From Mesorhizobium sp. (GTDB taxonomy: Bacteria; Pseudomonadota; Alphaproteobacteria; Rhizobiales; Rhizobiaceae), in contig NZ_JAMLIG010000001.1 of the NCBI RefSeq assembly GCF_023954305.1, positions 2,738,501 to 2,802,500 on the forward strand: a DNA stretch of 64,000 bases, written 5' to 3'. This document shows positions 25,325 to 33,638 of the stretch, one piece after another (position 1 is the first letter of the stretch; each line of letters opens with the position of its first letter). The position numbers and the translations under genes were made by a program. The notes under the pieces are model-generated. The model was given only the letters and a program-made list of their open reading frames with translations. It searched no databases and was not told the origin of the DNA.

Positions 25325-25466
25325 GGCCTTCCCCAGACGAACGCGCCTTCCCAGATTGTCTGGACATCGGCTCGGGCAAGACCGCTTCGTCCGGCGAATC
25401 GGGAAAGGTGTCGGAGAGAGTATCGCCGAGCCTGAAACTCAGGTTCTGATGGAGCAGCAGCCTCAT
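25325..25466 (-). pseudogene. Frameshifted, truncated DUF5615 (PIN-like) toxin remnant
   Basis: Immediately after the DUF433 gene, an ATG overlapping its stop by 4 bases (ATGA) begins MRLLLHQNLSFRLGDTLSD followed by TFPDS. That is the N-terminus of DUF5615 toxins (usual form MKLLLDENLS...). After a small deletion, the homology continues in another frame as RSGLARADVQTIWEGA, matching the next conserved block (VGLxxADDxxIW). It then stops at the end of the vapC gene, so the catalytic C-terminal half is gone. Asp6 of the usual DENL/DQNL motif is His here. The toxin is therefore almost certainly inactive. Confidence 0.78.
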
Positions 25467-25693
25467 TCAGCCGCAGTCAGAAACCGGCGTTCGCGATCCG
25501 CCGCGTAGGAAAGACACGCCCTGATGTCTTGCTCGGTCAGTTCGGGGAAGTCGTGGATGATTTCCTCGTGTGACATGCCCGCTGCGAGCCAGCCAAGGAC
25601 ATCCGAAACCGCAATGCGCATTCCCCGAACGACGGGCCGCCCGCCGCGCTTGCCAGCTTCACGCGTGATAAGCTTTCGATAGTCGTTGCTCAT
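25463..25693 (-). CDS. DUF433 family antitoxin, orphaned
   Basis: A 76-residue protein with the DUF433 pattern GGRPVVRGMRIAVSDVLGWL, LAAGMSHEEIIHDFPELT and QDIRACLSYAADRE. DUF433 proteins are antitoxins to DUF5615 PIN-like toxins. The partner reading frame starts with the normal 4-base overlap but is broken (25325-25466). ATG 25693 is preferred over the upstream in-frame start at 25738, which adds an unrelated leader. The antitoxin frame itself is intact. Confidence 0.85.
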   Translation of the reverse strand: MSNDYRKLITREAGKRGGRPVVRGMRIAVSDVLGWLAAGMSHEEIIHDFPELTEQDIRACLSYAADRERRFLTAAE

Positions 25694-25789
25694 CAAACAA
25701 GCATAGCATACCTGCCCGCCTTCAGCGAGAGGAGGCATCGGTCATGAACTCTTGCCGCATCCCACCGCGTAGCGAGCAATTTTACCACT

Positions 25790-28516
25790 TCACACGAACG
25801 CGCCGTGGCAGTGCTTGAACTTCTTGCCGGAGCCGCAGGGGCAGGGTTCGTTGCGGCCGACGCGGCCCCAGGTGGTGGGGTCATTGGGGTTGCGGTCCTC
25901 GGCGGACACCGCAACCTCCTGCGCCAGCGTTACCGTGCCGGCGCCTTCGCCGAAGTCGTCCTGGCCGGTCGTGCCGTCGATGTGGTGGCCGAACATGTCC
26001 GGCACCTGCGGCGGCGGGGCTTCGGCTGCCTCGCGCACCAGTTCGACGCGCATCAGCTGTGCCGTCACGGCCTGGCGCAGGTTCGACAGCATCGCCTGGA
26101 AGAGTTCGAATCCTTCCTGCTTGTACTCCTGCAGCGGGTCGCGCTGGGCGTAGCCGCGGAAGCCGACGACCGAGCGCAGATGGTCGAGATTGACCAGGTG
26201 CTCGCGCCAGAGATGGTCGAGCGTCTGCAGCACCACCGTCTTCTCGACATAGGCCATGATCTCGGGGCCGAAGCGCTCGGCGCGGTCGGCCGCGGCCTTG
26301 TCGGCGGCGGCGGTGATGCGCTCGCGCATCGCCTCGTCCTCGATGCCCTCCTCGGCCGCCCATTCCTCGACGGGGAGGTCGAGATTGAGATTGGTGCGCA
26401 CGGCCTCGGCGAGGCCCTTGACGTCCCACTGCTCGGCATAGGCCGTCTCGGGGATGTGCTTGGTCACCATGTCGTCGATGACTTCCTGGCGCATCTCGGC
26501 GACGGTCTCGGCGACGCTTTCGGCGTCCATCAGCTCGAGACGCTGTTCGAACACCACCTTGCGCTGGTCGTTCTGCACGTCGTCGAATTTCAGGAGGTTC
26601 TTGCGGATGTCGAAGTTGCGCGCCTCGACCTTCTTCTGCGCCTTTTCCAGCGCCTTGTTGATCCAGGGATGGATGATCGCCTCGTCCTCCTTGAGGCCGA
26701 GCTTCTGCAGCATGCCGTCCATGCGGTCGGAGCCGAAGATGCGCATCAGGTCGTCCTGCAGCGACAGGAAGAACTTGGATCGGCCGGGATCGCCCTGGCG
26801 GCCCGAGCGGCCGCGCAGCTGGTTGTCGATGCGGCGGCTCTCGTGGCGTTCGGTGGCGAGCACGTAGAGCCCGCCGGCGGCCAGCGCCTTTTCCTTCAGC
26901 GCCTGCACGTCGGCCTTGATCGCGGCCTCCTTTTCCTCGCGCTCCGCACCGGCGGGCATGTCCCCCAGTTCCTCGGCGATGCGCATGTCGGCATTGCCGC
27001 CCAGCTGGATGTCGGTTCCTCGGCCGGCCATGTTGGTGGCAATGGTGATCGCGCCGGGCTTGCCGGCCTGCGCCACGATCTGTGCCTCGCGCTCGTGGTG
27101 GCGGGCGTTCAGCACCTGGAAGTCGTTGAAGCCCTCCTTGCGAAGGCGCTCGGCCAACTGCTCGGACTTTTCGATCGAGACGGTGCCGACCAGCACCGGC
27201 TGGCCGCGCGAATAGGCGTCGCGGATCTCCTTGACGATGGCGCGGTATTTCTCCTCGACCGTGCGATAGACCTCGTCGTCCTCGTCGTTACGCTTGACCG
27301 GCATGTTGGTCGGGATCTCGACGACGTTGAGGCCGTAGATGTTGCCGAACTCCTCGGCCTCGGTCGCCGCCGTGCCGGTCATGCCGGCGAGCTTGGAATA
27401 CATGCGGAAATAGTTCTGGAAGGTGATCGAGGCGAGCGTCTGGTTCTCCGGCTGGATCGCCACGTGCTCCTTGGCTTCCAGCGCCTGATGCAGGCCTTCG
27501 GAGTAGCGGCGGCCGGGCATCATGCGGCCGGTGAACTCGTCGATGATGACAATCTCGCCGTTGCGCACGATGTAGTCACGGTCGCGCTGGAACAGCTTGT
27601 GGGCTTTCAGCGCATTGTTGACGTGGTGGACGATGGCGACGTTCTCGACGTCGTAGAGCGATTCGCCCTTCAGGTGACCCGCCTCGCGCAGCAGGTTTTC
27701 GAGTTTCTCGGTGCCGACCTCGGTGAAGATCGAGGTGCGCTGCTTCTCGTCGATCTCGAAGTCTTCCGCGTTCAACTGCAGCATGAAGCGGTCGACGGTG
27801 TTGTACATCTCCGACCGGTCTTCGAGCGGTCCCGAAATGATCAGCGGCGTGCGCGCCTCGTCGACCAGGATCGAGTCGACCTCGTCGACGATCGCGAAAT
27901 TGTGGCCGCGCTGGACCATCTCGGCGCGGTTGTATTTCATGTTGTCGCGCAGATAGTCGAAGCCGAGCTCGTTGTTGGTTGCGTAGGTGATGTCGCAGGC
28001 ATAAGCGGCCTTGCGCTGCTCGTCGGACAATCCGTGGACGATGACGCCGGTGGTCAGGCCGAGGAAGCCGTAGACCCGGCCCATCCACGCCGCGTCGCGG
28101 CGGGCGAGGTAGTCGTTCACCGTGACGACGTGGACGCCCTTGCCTGCGAGGGCGTTGAGGTAGACCGGCAGCGTCGCCACCAAGGTTTTGCCCTCGCCGG
28201 TGCGCATCTCGGCGATCGAGCCCTCGTGCAGCACCATGCCGCCGATCAGCTGCACGTCGAAGGGGCGCATGCCGAGCGCGCGGCGCGCCGCCTCGCGCAC
28301 CGTGGCGAAGGCCGGCACCAAGAGCTGGTCGAGACTTGCGCCGTCCGCGATCTGCTGCCTGAACTCGGCGGTGCGGCCGCGCAGCTGTTCGTCGGAGAGC
28401 GCCCGCATCTCTTCCTCGAGCGCATTGATCTGCTCGACCCGGGGTCGGGTAGACTTCACGCGGCGGTCGTTTGCGGAGCCGAAGATCTTGCGGGCGATGC
28501 CGCCGAGGCTGACCAT
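25790..28516 (-). CDS. secA: Preprotein translocase ATPase SecA
   Basis: A full-length 908-residue SecA. Walker A is MRTGEGKTLVAT (GEGKT 107-111); the DEAD-like box region IVDEVDSILVDEARTPLIIS, the preprotein cross-linking domain, TNMAGRGTDIQLGGN and GRSGRQGDPGRSKF follow. The C-terminus carries the zinc/SecB-binding tail CPCGSGKKFKHCHG. SecA drives Sec-dependent export at the inner membrane. The long reading frames on the opposite strand here are coding-bias shadows. It is divergent from the PpiC-type isomerase gene, a usual rhizobial order. Confidence 0.98.
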   Translation of the reverse strand: MVSLGGIARKIFGSANDRRVKSTRPRVEQINALEEEMRALSDEQLRGRTAEFRQQIADGASLDQLLVPAFATVREAARRALGMRPFDVQLIGGMVLHEGSIAEMRTGEGKTLVATLPVYLNALAGKGVHVVTVNDYLARRDAAWMGRVYGFLGLTTGVIVHGLSDEQRKAAYACDITYATNNELGFDYLRDNMKYNRAEMVQRGHNFAIVDEVDSILVDEARTPLIISGPLEDRSEMYNTVDRFMLQLNAEDFEIDEKQRTSIFTEVGTEKLENLLREAGHLKGESLYDVENVAIVHHVNNALKAHKLFQRDRDYIVRNGEIVIIDEFTGRMMPGRRYSEGLHQALEAKEHVAIQPENQTLASITFQNYFRMYSKLAGMTGTAATEAEEFGNIYGLNVVEIPTNMPVKRNDEDDEVYRTVEEKYRAIVKEIRDAYSRGQPVLVGTVSIEKSEQLAERLRKEGFNDFQVLNARHHEREAQIVAQAGKPGAITIATNMAGRGTDIQLGGNADMRIAEELGDMPAGAEREEKEAAIKADVQALKEKALAAGGLYVLATERHESRRIDNQLRGRSGRQGDPGRSKFFLSLQDDLMRIFGSDRMDGMLQKLGLKEDEAIIHPWINKALEKAQKKVEARNFDIRKNLLKFDDVQNDQRKVVFEQRLELMDAESVAETVAEMRQEVIDDMVTKHIPETAYAEQWDVKGLAEAVRTNLNLDLPVEEWAAEEGIEDEAMRERITAAADKAAADRAERFGPEIMAYVEKTVVLQTLDHLWREHLVNLDHLRSVVGFRGYAQRDPLQEYKQEGFELFQAMLSNLRQAVTAQLMRVELVREAAEAPPPQVPDMFGHHIDGTTGQDDFGEGAGTVTLAQEVAVSAEDRNPNDPTTWGRVGRNEPCPCGSGKKFKHCHGAFV

Positions 28517-28769
28517 GAACTGGTCCTTTCAATCAGAAATGTCCCGGCGGATCCGCCGGATCGAGGCCGCAACGGGCTTCTGGGGGCTACTGGCCTTCCG
28601 ACAATCAAAAAATGCGTCCGGAAAACGGTTCTGGACGCAAAGTCGCTGGACAGATAAGAGGGGGCAACCACGATGTCAACGTTGCGCCAATGCGCGCGAC
28701 GCACCGAAAATCCGCCATAAATCGGGTTACTCCCGACGGCGCCTCGGAGCTCTACAGGAGAACAATTGT

Positions 28770-29645
28770 ATGAACACCACCCTTAGAAGGCGGCCGATCG
28801 CTGGCGTTGCTTTGGTCCTCGGGCTGCTTGCGTCGACGGCATTCGCAGCGCTGGCTCAGTCCGACACCGTCGTGGCGACGGTCAGCGGCCAGCCGATCAC
28901 CGAGGCCGACGTGCAGATGGCGGTGAACGAACTCGACCAGCAGTTCGCGCAGCTGACGCCCGAGCAGAAGCGGGCGGCGGCACTGTCCGCCATCGTCGAA
29001 ATCCGGCTGATGGCCGAGAGGGCCAAGGCCTCCAAGCTCGACCAGGACGAGAACTTCAAGCGCAAGCTCGCCTTCCTCAACGAGCGGGCGCTGCACGCCC
29101 AGGTCATCGAGAAGGAAATCTCGCCGAAGGTCACGGACGAAATGCTGAAGGCGCGCTACGACAAGGAAGTCGCCGCCCGTCCGCCGACGGAGGAGGTTCG
29201 CGCCCGGCACATTCTGGTGAAGACCGAGGAAGAGGCGAAGGAGATCATCGCCAAGCTCGACGGCGGCGCCGATTTCGAGGCGCTCGCCAAGGAGAAGTCG
29301 AGCGATCCGGGTTCCGGCGCCAATGGCGGCGATCTCGGCTTCTTCTCGAAGGGCCAGATGGTGCCGGAGTTCGAAGCGGCCGCCTTCGCGCTCGAGCCCG
29401 GCTCCTATACCAAGACGCCGGTGAAGAGCGAATTCGGCTTCCATGTGATCAAGCTCGAGGAGAAACGCACCCAGCCGCCCGTGGCCTTCGAGGAGGTCAA
29501 GGACCAGATCCGGCAGCTGGTCTTCCGGGACGCCTATTTCGATGCCGTCAAGCAGCTGCGCGCCGCCGCGCAGGTCGAGATCAAGGACGAGACGCTGAAG
29601 AAGGGCGTCGAGGAGATCGAAAAGCAGGCCGGCGCGACGGAGTAG
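28770..29645 (+). CDS. Periplasmic peptidyl-prolyl isomerase, parvulin (PpiC/SurA-like)
   Basis: A 291-residue exported protein. A Sec signal peptide ends near AFAALAQ. SurA-like N-terminal helices (VSGQPITEADVQMAVNELDQQF) precede a parvulin domain at about 135-230: EEVRARHILVKTEEEAKEI, FEALAKEKSSDPGS, GGDLGFFSKGQMVPEFE and FGFHVIKLEE. It assists folding of exported proteins, which fits its position divergent from secA. CAGGAG lies 9 bases before ATG 28770. The 253-base gap to secA shows no other feature. Confidence 0.93.
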   Translation: MNTTLRRRPIAGVALVLGLLASTAFAALAQSDTVVATVSGQPITEADVQMAVNELDQQFAQLTPEQKRAAALSAIVEIRLMAERAKASKLDQDENFKRKLAFLNERALHAQVIEKEISPKVTDEMLKARYDKEVAARPPTEEVRARHILVKTEEEAKEIIAKLDGGADFEALAKEKSSDPGSGANGGDLGFFSKGQMVPEFEAAAFALEPGSYTKTPVKSEFGFHVIKLEEKRTQPPVAFEEVKDQIRQLVFRDAYFDAVKQLRAAAQVEIKDETLKKGVEEIEKQAGATE

Positions 29646-29702
29646 CGGCGGCACGGCAATAGGGCAGTAGCGGAGTGGGGTGTCGTATCCCGCTCCTCCG
29701 TC

Positions 29703-29732
29703 ATTCCGGGACCGCGCAGCGGGACCCGGAAT
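29703..29732. repeat. Dispersed palindromic repeat (ATTCCGGG type)
   Basis: Arms ATTCCGGG (29703-29710) and CCCGGAAT (29725-29732) around a GCGCAGC core. This sequence type recurs in rhizobial intergenic regions as a REP/RPE-like element. It lies directly after the isomerase gene. Confidence 0.6.
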
Positions 29733-29767
29733 CCAGAGCGCCGGCGTTGCCCATTCGGGACAACGAT

Positions 29768-29798
29768 CGTCATCCTCGGGCTTGTCCCGAGGATGACG
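29768..29798. repeat. Perfect hairpin repeat (CGTCATCCTCGGG type)
   Basis: A perfect 13-base stem (29768-29780 and 29786-29798) with loop CTTGT. This is the second palindromic repeat in the same 279-base gap. There is no T-run, so it is more like a dispersed repeat than a terminator, although it could end transcription of the isomerase gene. Confidence 0.65.
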
Positions 29799-29836
29799 GC
29801 GTGCGGGAGAGATGACGGCGGGGGGAGTTAAGTGCC

Positions 29837-29915
29837 GGGGACAGTTTACTTTTTTCCGCAGAAGGGCGTCGCCCGTGCAAGGCCTGCGCGGGCGGAAACA
29901 AAGCAAACTGTCCCC
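29837..29915. repeat. Long nested palindrome, possible REP/MITE element
   Basis: The outer arms 29837-29859 and 29892-29915 match over about 23 bases with two mismatches and one indel (GGGGACAGTTT on one side, AAACTGTCCCC on the other). The inner part holds GGGC-gtc-GCCC. The flanking AAGTGCCGGGGACAG motif resembles ends seen near REP-associated transposases, from memory. It stops 9 bases before the end of the gene at 29925. Confidence 0.6.
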
Positions 29916-29924
29916 TGCGGTGCC

Positions 29925-30380
29925 TCACGACGTGTCGCAAAACTCGACCGGCGAGAAGGCTTCCCGAAGCCTCCGGGCGAAGGCATCGAGCCCGTGGAGC
30001 GGGTTAATCTCGTCACCGGCCTCGCCGAATGCCTGATCCTGCCGCCAGACCGACATGCGGCGGAGATAGGCGGCCATGCCGCTGATGACCGCCGCCAGCG
30101 CGCGCAGCGAGGCGGCGATGTCGAGCGCGTCGGCCGGCCCGGTGCCGTAGCGGACGTTCGGCAGCGCGGGCGACCAGAGCCGGCCGGCGCTATTCCAGGT
30201 CGAGCCGGCGACATAGTCCCGGGCGATCAGGTCGGCCTGCCGGGCGGCCCACAGCACGCTGAAGCGGACCCAAGGGCTATCGCCGGCAGCCCGCTCTGCC
30301 AGGGCCGCGAGCGCAAGCAGGGTCGAGACGATGCTGCAAAGCACCTCCTGTCCCCTCCCTGTCTTCGCCTTCCAACTCAC
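29925..30380 (-). CDS. Hypothetical protein
   Basis: A 151-residue protein I do not recognise. It starts at GTG 30380 with AAAGGAG at 7 bases. An N-terminal hydrophobic, possibly amphipathic, helix (VLCSIVSTLLALAALAERAA) is followed by an Arg/Trp-rich section (WVRFSVLWAARQADLIARDY) and a mostly helical C-terminal half. The frame continues upstream without a stop, but that part has no ribosome site and includes the tandem repeat at 30448-30475. The C-terminus lies beside the nested palindrome at 29837-29915. Confidence 0.6.
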   Translation of the reverse strand: MSWKAKTGRGQEVLCSIVSTLLALAALAERAAGDSPWVRFSVLWAARQADLIARDYVAGSTWNSAGRLWSPALPNVRYGTGPADALDIAASLRALAAVISGMAAYLRRMSVWRQDQAFGEAGDEINPLHGLDAFARRLREAFSPVEFCDTS

Positions 30381-30447
30381 CGCCGGCTCCTTTGCGTCGC
30401 ACCGCGGCCAATGATGCGGCAGGGCGAAAAGGGCGTGGATAAAAAAA

Positions 30448-30475
30448 GTGAATGGTGAGTGGTGAATGGTGAATG
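30448..30475 (+). repeat. Tandem heptamer repeat, four units
   Basis: Four consecutive 7-base units GTGAATG, GTGAGTG, GTGAATG, GTGAATG, one of them with a single change, in the 281-base gap before argJ. A poly-A run precedes them. The count may vary between strains. Confidence 0.7.
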
Positions 30476-30661
30476 GGAACAAGGTGTTGGCGGCGAGAGG
30501 CAATTTCTTCCGGGGGCGATCGATGCACAGGCGAGGGATAGAGCGCCGCGCCATTCGCGCCACGCCACCGAGCCATCCGCGCCCCGGCCGCCGATTTGGC
30601 TTGCACGGGCTTGATCGGTCGGGCAAACCGGCGCGACCAATCAAACCAGCCGGAACACGCC

Positions 30662-31903
30662 ATGTCGACCGCCGTTTCGCCGCTCGCGCCGAAGTCCCAG
30701 CCCAAGATGCCGCCGATCGAGGGCGTGCGCATCGCCACCGCCGAAGCAGGGATCAAATACAAGGGCCGCACAGATCTTCTGGCGATGGTGTTCGACGAGG
30801 GCACGACCGTCGCGGGTGTCTTCACCCGCTCGAAATGCCCTTCGGCTCCCGTCGATCTCTGCCGGGCGAACCTCCCAGCGGGCAAGGCGCGGGTGCTGGT
30901 GGTGAATTCCGGCAACGCCAACGCCTTCACCGGCAAGAAGGGCAGGGCCTCGACAGAGGCCACCGCGAAGGCCGCCGCTTCGGCCGCCGGTTGCGCCGCC
31001 TCTGACGTCTTCCTCGCCTCGACCGGCGTCATCGGCGAGCCGCTCGACCCGGCCAAATTCACCCATCTCCTGGCGGACATGGCCAAGCGCGCCCAGCCGG
31101 AATTGTGGCCCGAGGCCGGCAAGGCCATCATGACCACCGACACCTATCCGAAATACGCCACCCAGACGGTCCTGCTCGGCGACACGCTGGTCACGATAAA
31201 CGGCATCGCCAAGGGCGCGGGCATGATCGCCCCCGATATGGCCACGATGCTCTCTTTCGTCGCCACCGACGCGCCGATCGCTGCGCCCGTGCTGCAGGAC
31301 ATGCTCTCCAAGGGCACCGCGAAGACGTTCAATGCGGTGACCGTCGACAGCGACACCTCGACCAGCGACACGCTGCTGCTCTTCGCGACGGGAGCGGCGG
31401 CCAGGCGCGGCGCGCCGCGCATCGACAACGTCAAGGATCCCCGGCTGGCGGCCTTCCGCCGCGCGCTCAACAAGATCCTCAAGAACCTGGCGCTGCAGGT
31501 CGTCCGCGACGGCGAGGGCGCGCGCAAGGAGGTAGAGGTGACCGTGACGGGCGCCAAATCCGCGCGTTCGGCCAAGAAGATCGCGCTGTCCATCGCCAAT
31601 TCGCCGCTGGTCAAGACCGCGGTCGCCGGCGAGGACGCCAACTGGGGCCGCGTCGTGATGGCCGTCGGCAAGGCGGGCGAACCGGCCGACCGCGACCGCC
31701 TCTCGGTGTTTTTCGGCGACATCCGCGTCGCGCATGAAGGCGAGCGCGATCCCGATTATTCCGAGGCCGCGACGTCGGCCTACATGAAGCGGGACCGCAT
31801 CCGGATACGCGCCGACATCGGCCTCGGGCGCGGCAAGGCGACGGTGTGGACCTGCGATCTCACCAAGGAATATGTCGCCATCAACGGCGACTACAGAAGC
31901 TGA
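30662..31903 (+). CDS. argJ: Bifunctional ornithine acetyltransferase/N-acetylglutamate synthase
   Basis: A 413-residue ArgJ. The self-cleavage site is GAGMIAPDMATMLSF, where Thr195 becomes the N-terminal nucleophile of the beta chain. Other blocks are VNSGNANAFTGKKG, STGVIGEP, VTVDSDTSTSDTLL, ANSPLVKTAVAGEDANWGR and the C-terminal YVAINGDYRS. It transfers the acetyl group from acetylornithine to glutamate in the arginine cycle. Homologues start MSxxVSPLAPK, which fixes ATG 30662. It is followed at once by a GNAT gene and mutT, a typical rhizobial set. Confidence 0.97.
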   Translation: MSTAVSPLAPKSQPKMPPIEGVRIATAEAGIKYKGRTDLLAMVFDEGTTVAGVFTRSKCPSAPVDLCRANLPAGKARVLVVNSGNANAFTGKKGRASTEATAKAAASAAGCAASDVFLASTGVIGEPLDPAKFTHLLADMAKRAQPELWPEAGKAIMTTDTYPKYATQTVLLGDTLVTINGIAKGAGMIAPDMATMLSFVATDAPIAAPVLQDMLSKGTAKTFNAVTVDSDTSTSDTLLLFATGAAARRGAPRIDNVKDPRLAAFRRALNKILKNLALQVVRDGEGARKEVEVTVTGAKSARSAKKIALSIANSPLVKTAVAGEDANWGRVVMAVGKAGEPADRDRLSVFFGDIRVAHEGERDPDYSEAATSAYMKRDRIRIRADIGLGRGKATVWTCDLTKEYVAINGDYRS

Positions 31904-31908
31904 GCGGC

Positions 31909-32685
31909 TTGCCGGGCGTGCCTCTCTTCGAGTCCAGCCGGCTCCCGGTCGTCCGCCGCTTCGAGGCGGCCGGCTTCCGCGCCTGGCCGGCGTCGTCGGT
32001 CCATTATGACGGCACCTGGGTGATCCGGCTTACCGCCGGACATCCGGCGAAGCGGCTTAATTCGATCAATCCGCTCGATCCGAGCGATTGCGACAACCTG
32101 ACCGAGCGGATCGCCCGCGCATCCGGCCGGTTCGACGCCTATGGCCGGCCGACCACCTTCAGGATGTCGCCGCTCGGCGGCGCCTTCATCTCCGCCTATC
32201 TCGACCAGGAAGGCTGGATCCGCTTTTCGGATTCGATCGTCATGTCGATCGATCTCGTTTCGATCGATCTCGAGCGGGTGATGAACCAGATCCCGATGAA
32301 GGACATGGCCCGCTTCATCAGCGCGGCGATGGTGGTGCACGATTTCGAGCCTTCGATCCGGCCGGGCCTGTCGGAGATCGTCAGTTCGATCGAGCCGGAG
32401 AGCGGGCTCTTCCTGCTGGAGGAGGAGGATCGGCCGGTGGCGAGCGCGATCTGCGTGCATGATGGGGATCTCGCCGGCCTGTTCGAGGTCGCCACCGCCA
32501 GCAGCGAGCGCGGCAAGGGGCATGGCCGGCGCGTGGTGCTGTCGGCGCTCAAATGGGCGCGGCTCAGGGGCGCCAGGATCGGCTGGCTGCAGGTCGAGGC
32601 GAACAACGCCGCCGCCATCGCGCTCTACCAATCCCTCGGCTTCCGCAGGGTCTACGACTACCACTACCGCCAGCCGCCGAAGTGA
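31909..32685 (+). CDS. GNAT family N-acetyltransferase
   Basis: About 258 residues. The N-terminal half (SSVHYDGTWVIRLTAGHPAKRLNS) is a diverged partner domain. The C-terminal GNAT domain has GLFEVATASSERGKGHGRRV (acetyl-CoA loop RGKGHG) and LQVEANNAAAIALYQSLGF. The start is uncertain: TTG 31909 and GTG 31918 are both close to the argJ stop, and neither has a strong ribosome site, so coupling to argJ translation is likely. The substrate is unknown. Confidence 0.85.
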   Translation: MPGVPLFESSRLPVVRRFEAAGFRAWPASSVHYDGTWVIRLTAGHPAKRLNSINPLDPSDCDNLTERIARASGRFDAYGRPTTFRMSPLGGAFISAYLDQEGWIRFSDSIVMSIDLVSIDLERVMNQIPMKDMARFISAAMVVHDFEPSIRPGLSEIVSSIEPESGLFLLEEEDRPVASAICVHDGDLAGLFEVATASSERGKGHGRRVVLSALKWARLRGARIGWLQVEANNAAAIALYQSLGFRRVYDYHYRQPPK

Positions 32686-32700
32686 CCGAAGGTACCGTCG

Positions 32701-33129
32701 ATGAGTGAGGCAAATCCCGACACGCAAGCCAAGCCGCTCCTGCTGGTCGCCGCCTGCGCGCTGGTCGACGCCGACGGCCGCGTGCTGATCACCGAGCGTC
32801 CGCCGGGCAAGAAGCTCGCCGGACTGTGGGAATTTCCCGGCGGCAAGATCGAGCCGGGCGAGACGCCGGAGGAAACGGTGGTGCGCGAACTGCGCGAGGA
32901 ACTCGCCGTCGAGACCAAGGTCGCGTGCCTTGCGCCGCTGACCTTCGCCAGCCACGCCTACGAGGAGTTCAACCTCTTGATGCCGCTGTTCGTCTGCCGC
33001 CGCTTCTGGGGCACGCCGACGGGGCTGGAAGGGCAGCGGCTGAAATGGGTGCGTCCGCGCGACATGCGCACCTATCCGATGCCGCCGGCCGACGCGCCGC
33101 TGATCCCGTTCCTGATCGACCTTTTGTAA
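32701..33129 (+). CDS. mutT: 8-oxo-dGTP diphosphatase MutT
   Basis: A 142-residue Nudix hydrolase. The Nudix box is complete (GGKIEPGETPEETVVRELRE followed by EL). FPGGKIEPGE and the ending WVRPRDMRTYPMPPAD match the MutT branch, which removes oxidised dGTP from the nucleotide pool. It is in line with argJ and the GNAT gene and probably cotranscribed. Confidence 0.92.
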   Translation: MSEANPDTQAKPLLLVAACALVDADGRVLITERPPGKKLAGLWEFPGGKIEPGETPEETVVRELREELAVETKVACLAPLTFASHAYEEFNLLMPLFVCRRFWGTPTGLEGQRLKWVRPRDMRTYPMPPADAPLIPFLIDLL

Positions 33130-33219
33130 CGTCGTTAATCGATCCTTTAGCCAAAGGTGAAAATACTGCCTTTCGAAACCGGGCGCCGCCATGCCCGGGA
33201 TGCGAACGCAGAGGCACTG

Positions 33220-33543
33220 ATGAATCCCGAAGCTGACTGGCAGTCCATCCGCGGCGATCGCGACTCGGTCCTCGGCATCGCCGGCATCGGCATCCTGCGG
33301 ATCAGCCTGCTGTTCGGTTCGGCTGCCGTGGCGCTGGCACTGATCCTGGCGCCGATCGCAGACAGCCAGACGCGGCGGTTCGTCGGAGGCGCGGGCGACG
33401 GACTCGACCGGATGTCGACCGGCTCCATCGGCCGCAGCGGAACGGGCGGCGGCTACACGATCCGGCGCAGCGTGCTGCAGGATTCGCCCACCGCGATCTG
33501 CATCATCCGCGACAACGGCACGCGCAGCGGCGATTGCGGCTGA
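33220..33543 (+). CDS. Small membrane protein upstream of the Flp pilin
   Basis: A 107-residue protein with one membrane segment (IGILRISLLFGSAAVALALILAPIA) and a Ser/Gly/Arg-rich exported tail that includes two cysteines near the end (CIIRDNGTRSGDCG). GAGG lies 5 bases before ATG 33220. It precedes the Flp pilin gene by 95 bases on the same strand. Function unknown; the neighbour hints at the cell envelope. Confidence 0.75.
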   Translation: MNPEADWQSIRGDRDSVLGIAGIGILRISLLFGSAAVALALILAPIADSQTRRFVGGAGDGLDRMSTGSIGRSGTGGGYTIRRSVLQDSPTAICIIRDNGTRSGDCG

Positions 33544-33638
33544 GGGGCGTTTTCAGATTCGGTTAATGCTGTCGCGTTAACCTTTCTTAATTCCGTTCCG
33601 CTAAGGTGTTCGCAAGGCAGACGACGAGGATGCAGGCA

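Noticed and set aside
25805..28657. 950-codon open frame on the plus strand opposite secA
   Set aside because: It is the antisense of an unambiguous SecA. High GC and third-position bias leave the opposite frame free of stops; the translation is low-complexity (Val/Leu/Asp/Gly/His) with no motif or ribosome site.
29768..29798. Intrinsic terminator for the isomerase gene
   Set aside because: The stem is excellent but no T-run follows, and the sequence type matches dispersed repeats; listed as a repeat.
30448..30475. CRISPR-like repeat
   Set aside because: Units are only 7 bases with no spacers, and no cas gene is present. No CRISPR array was found anywhere in the window.
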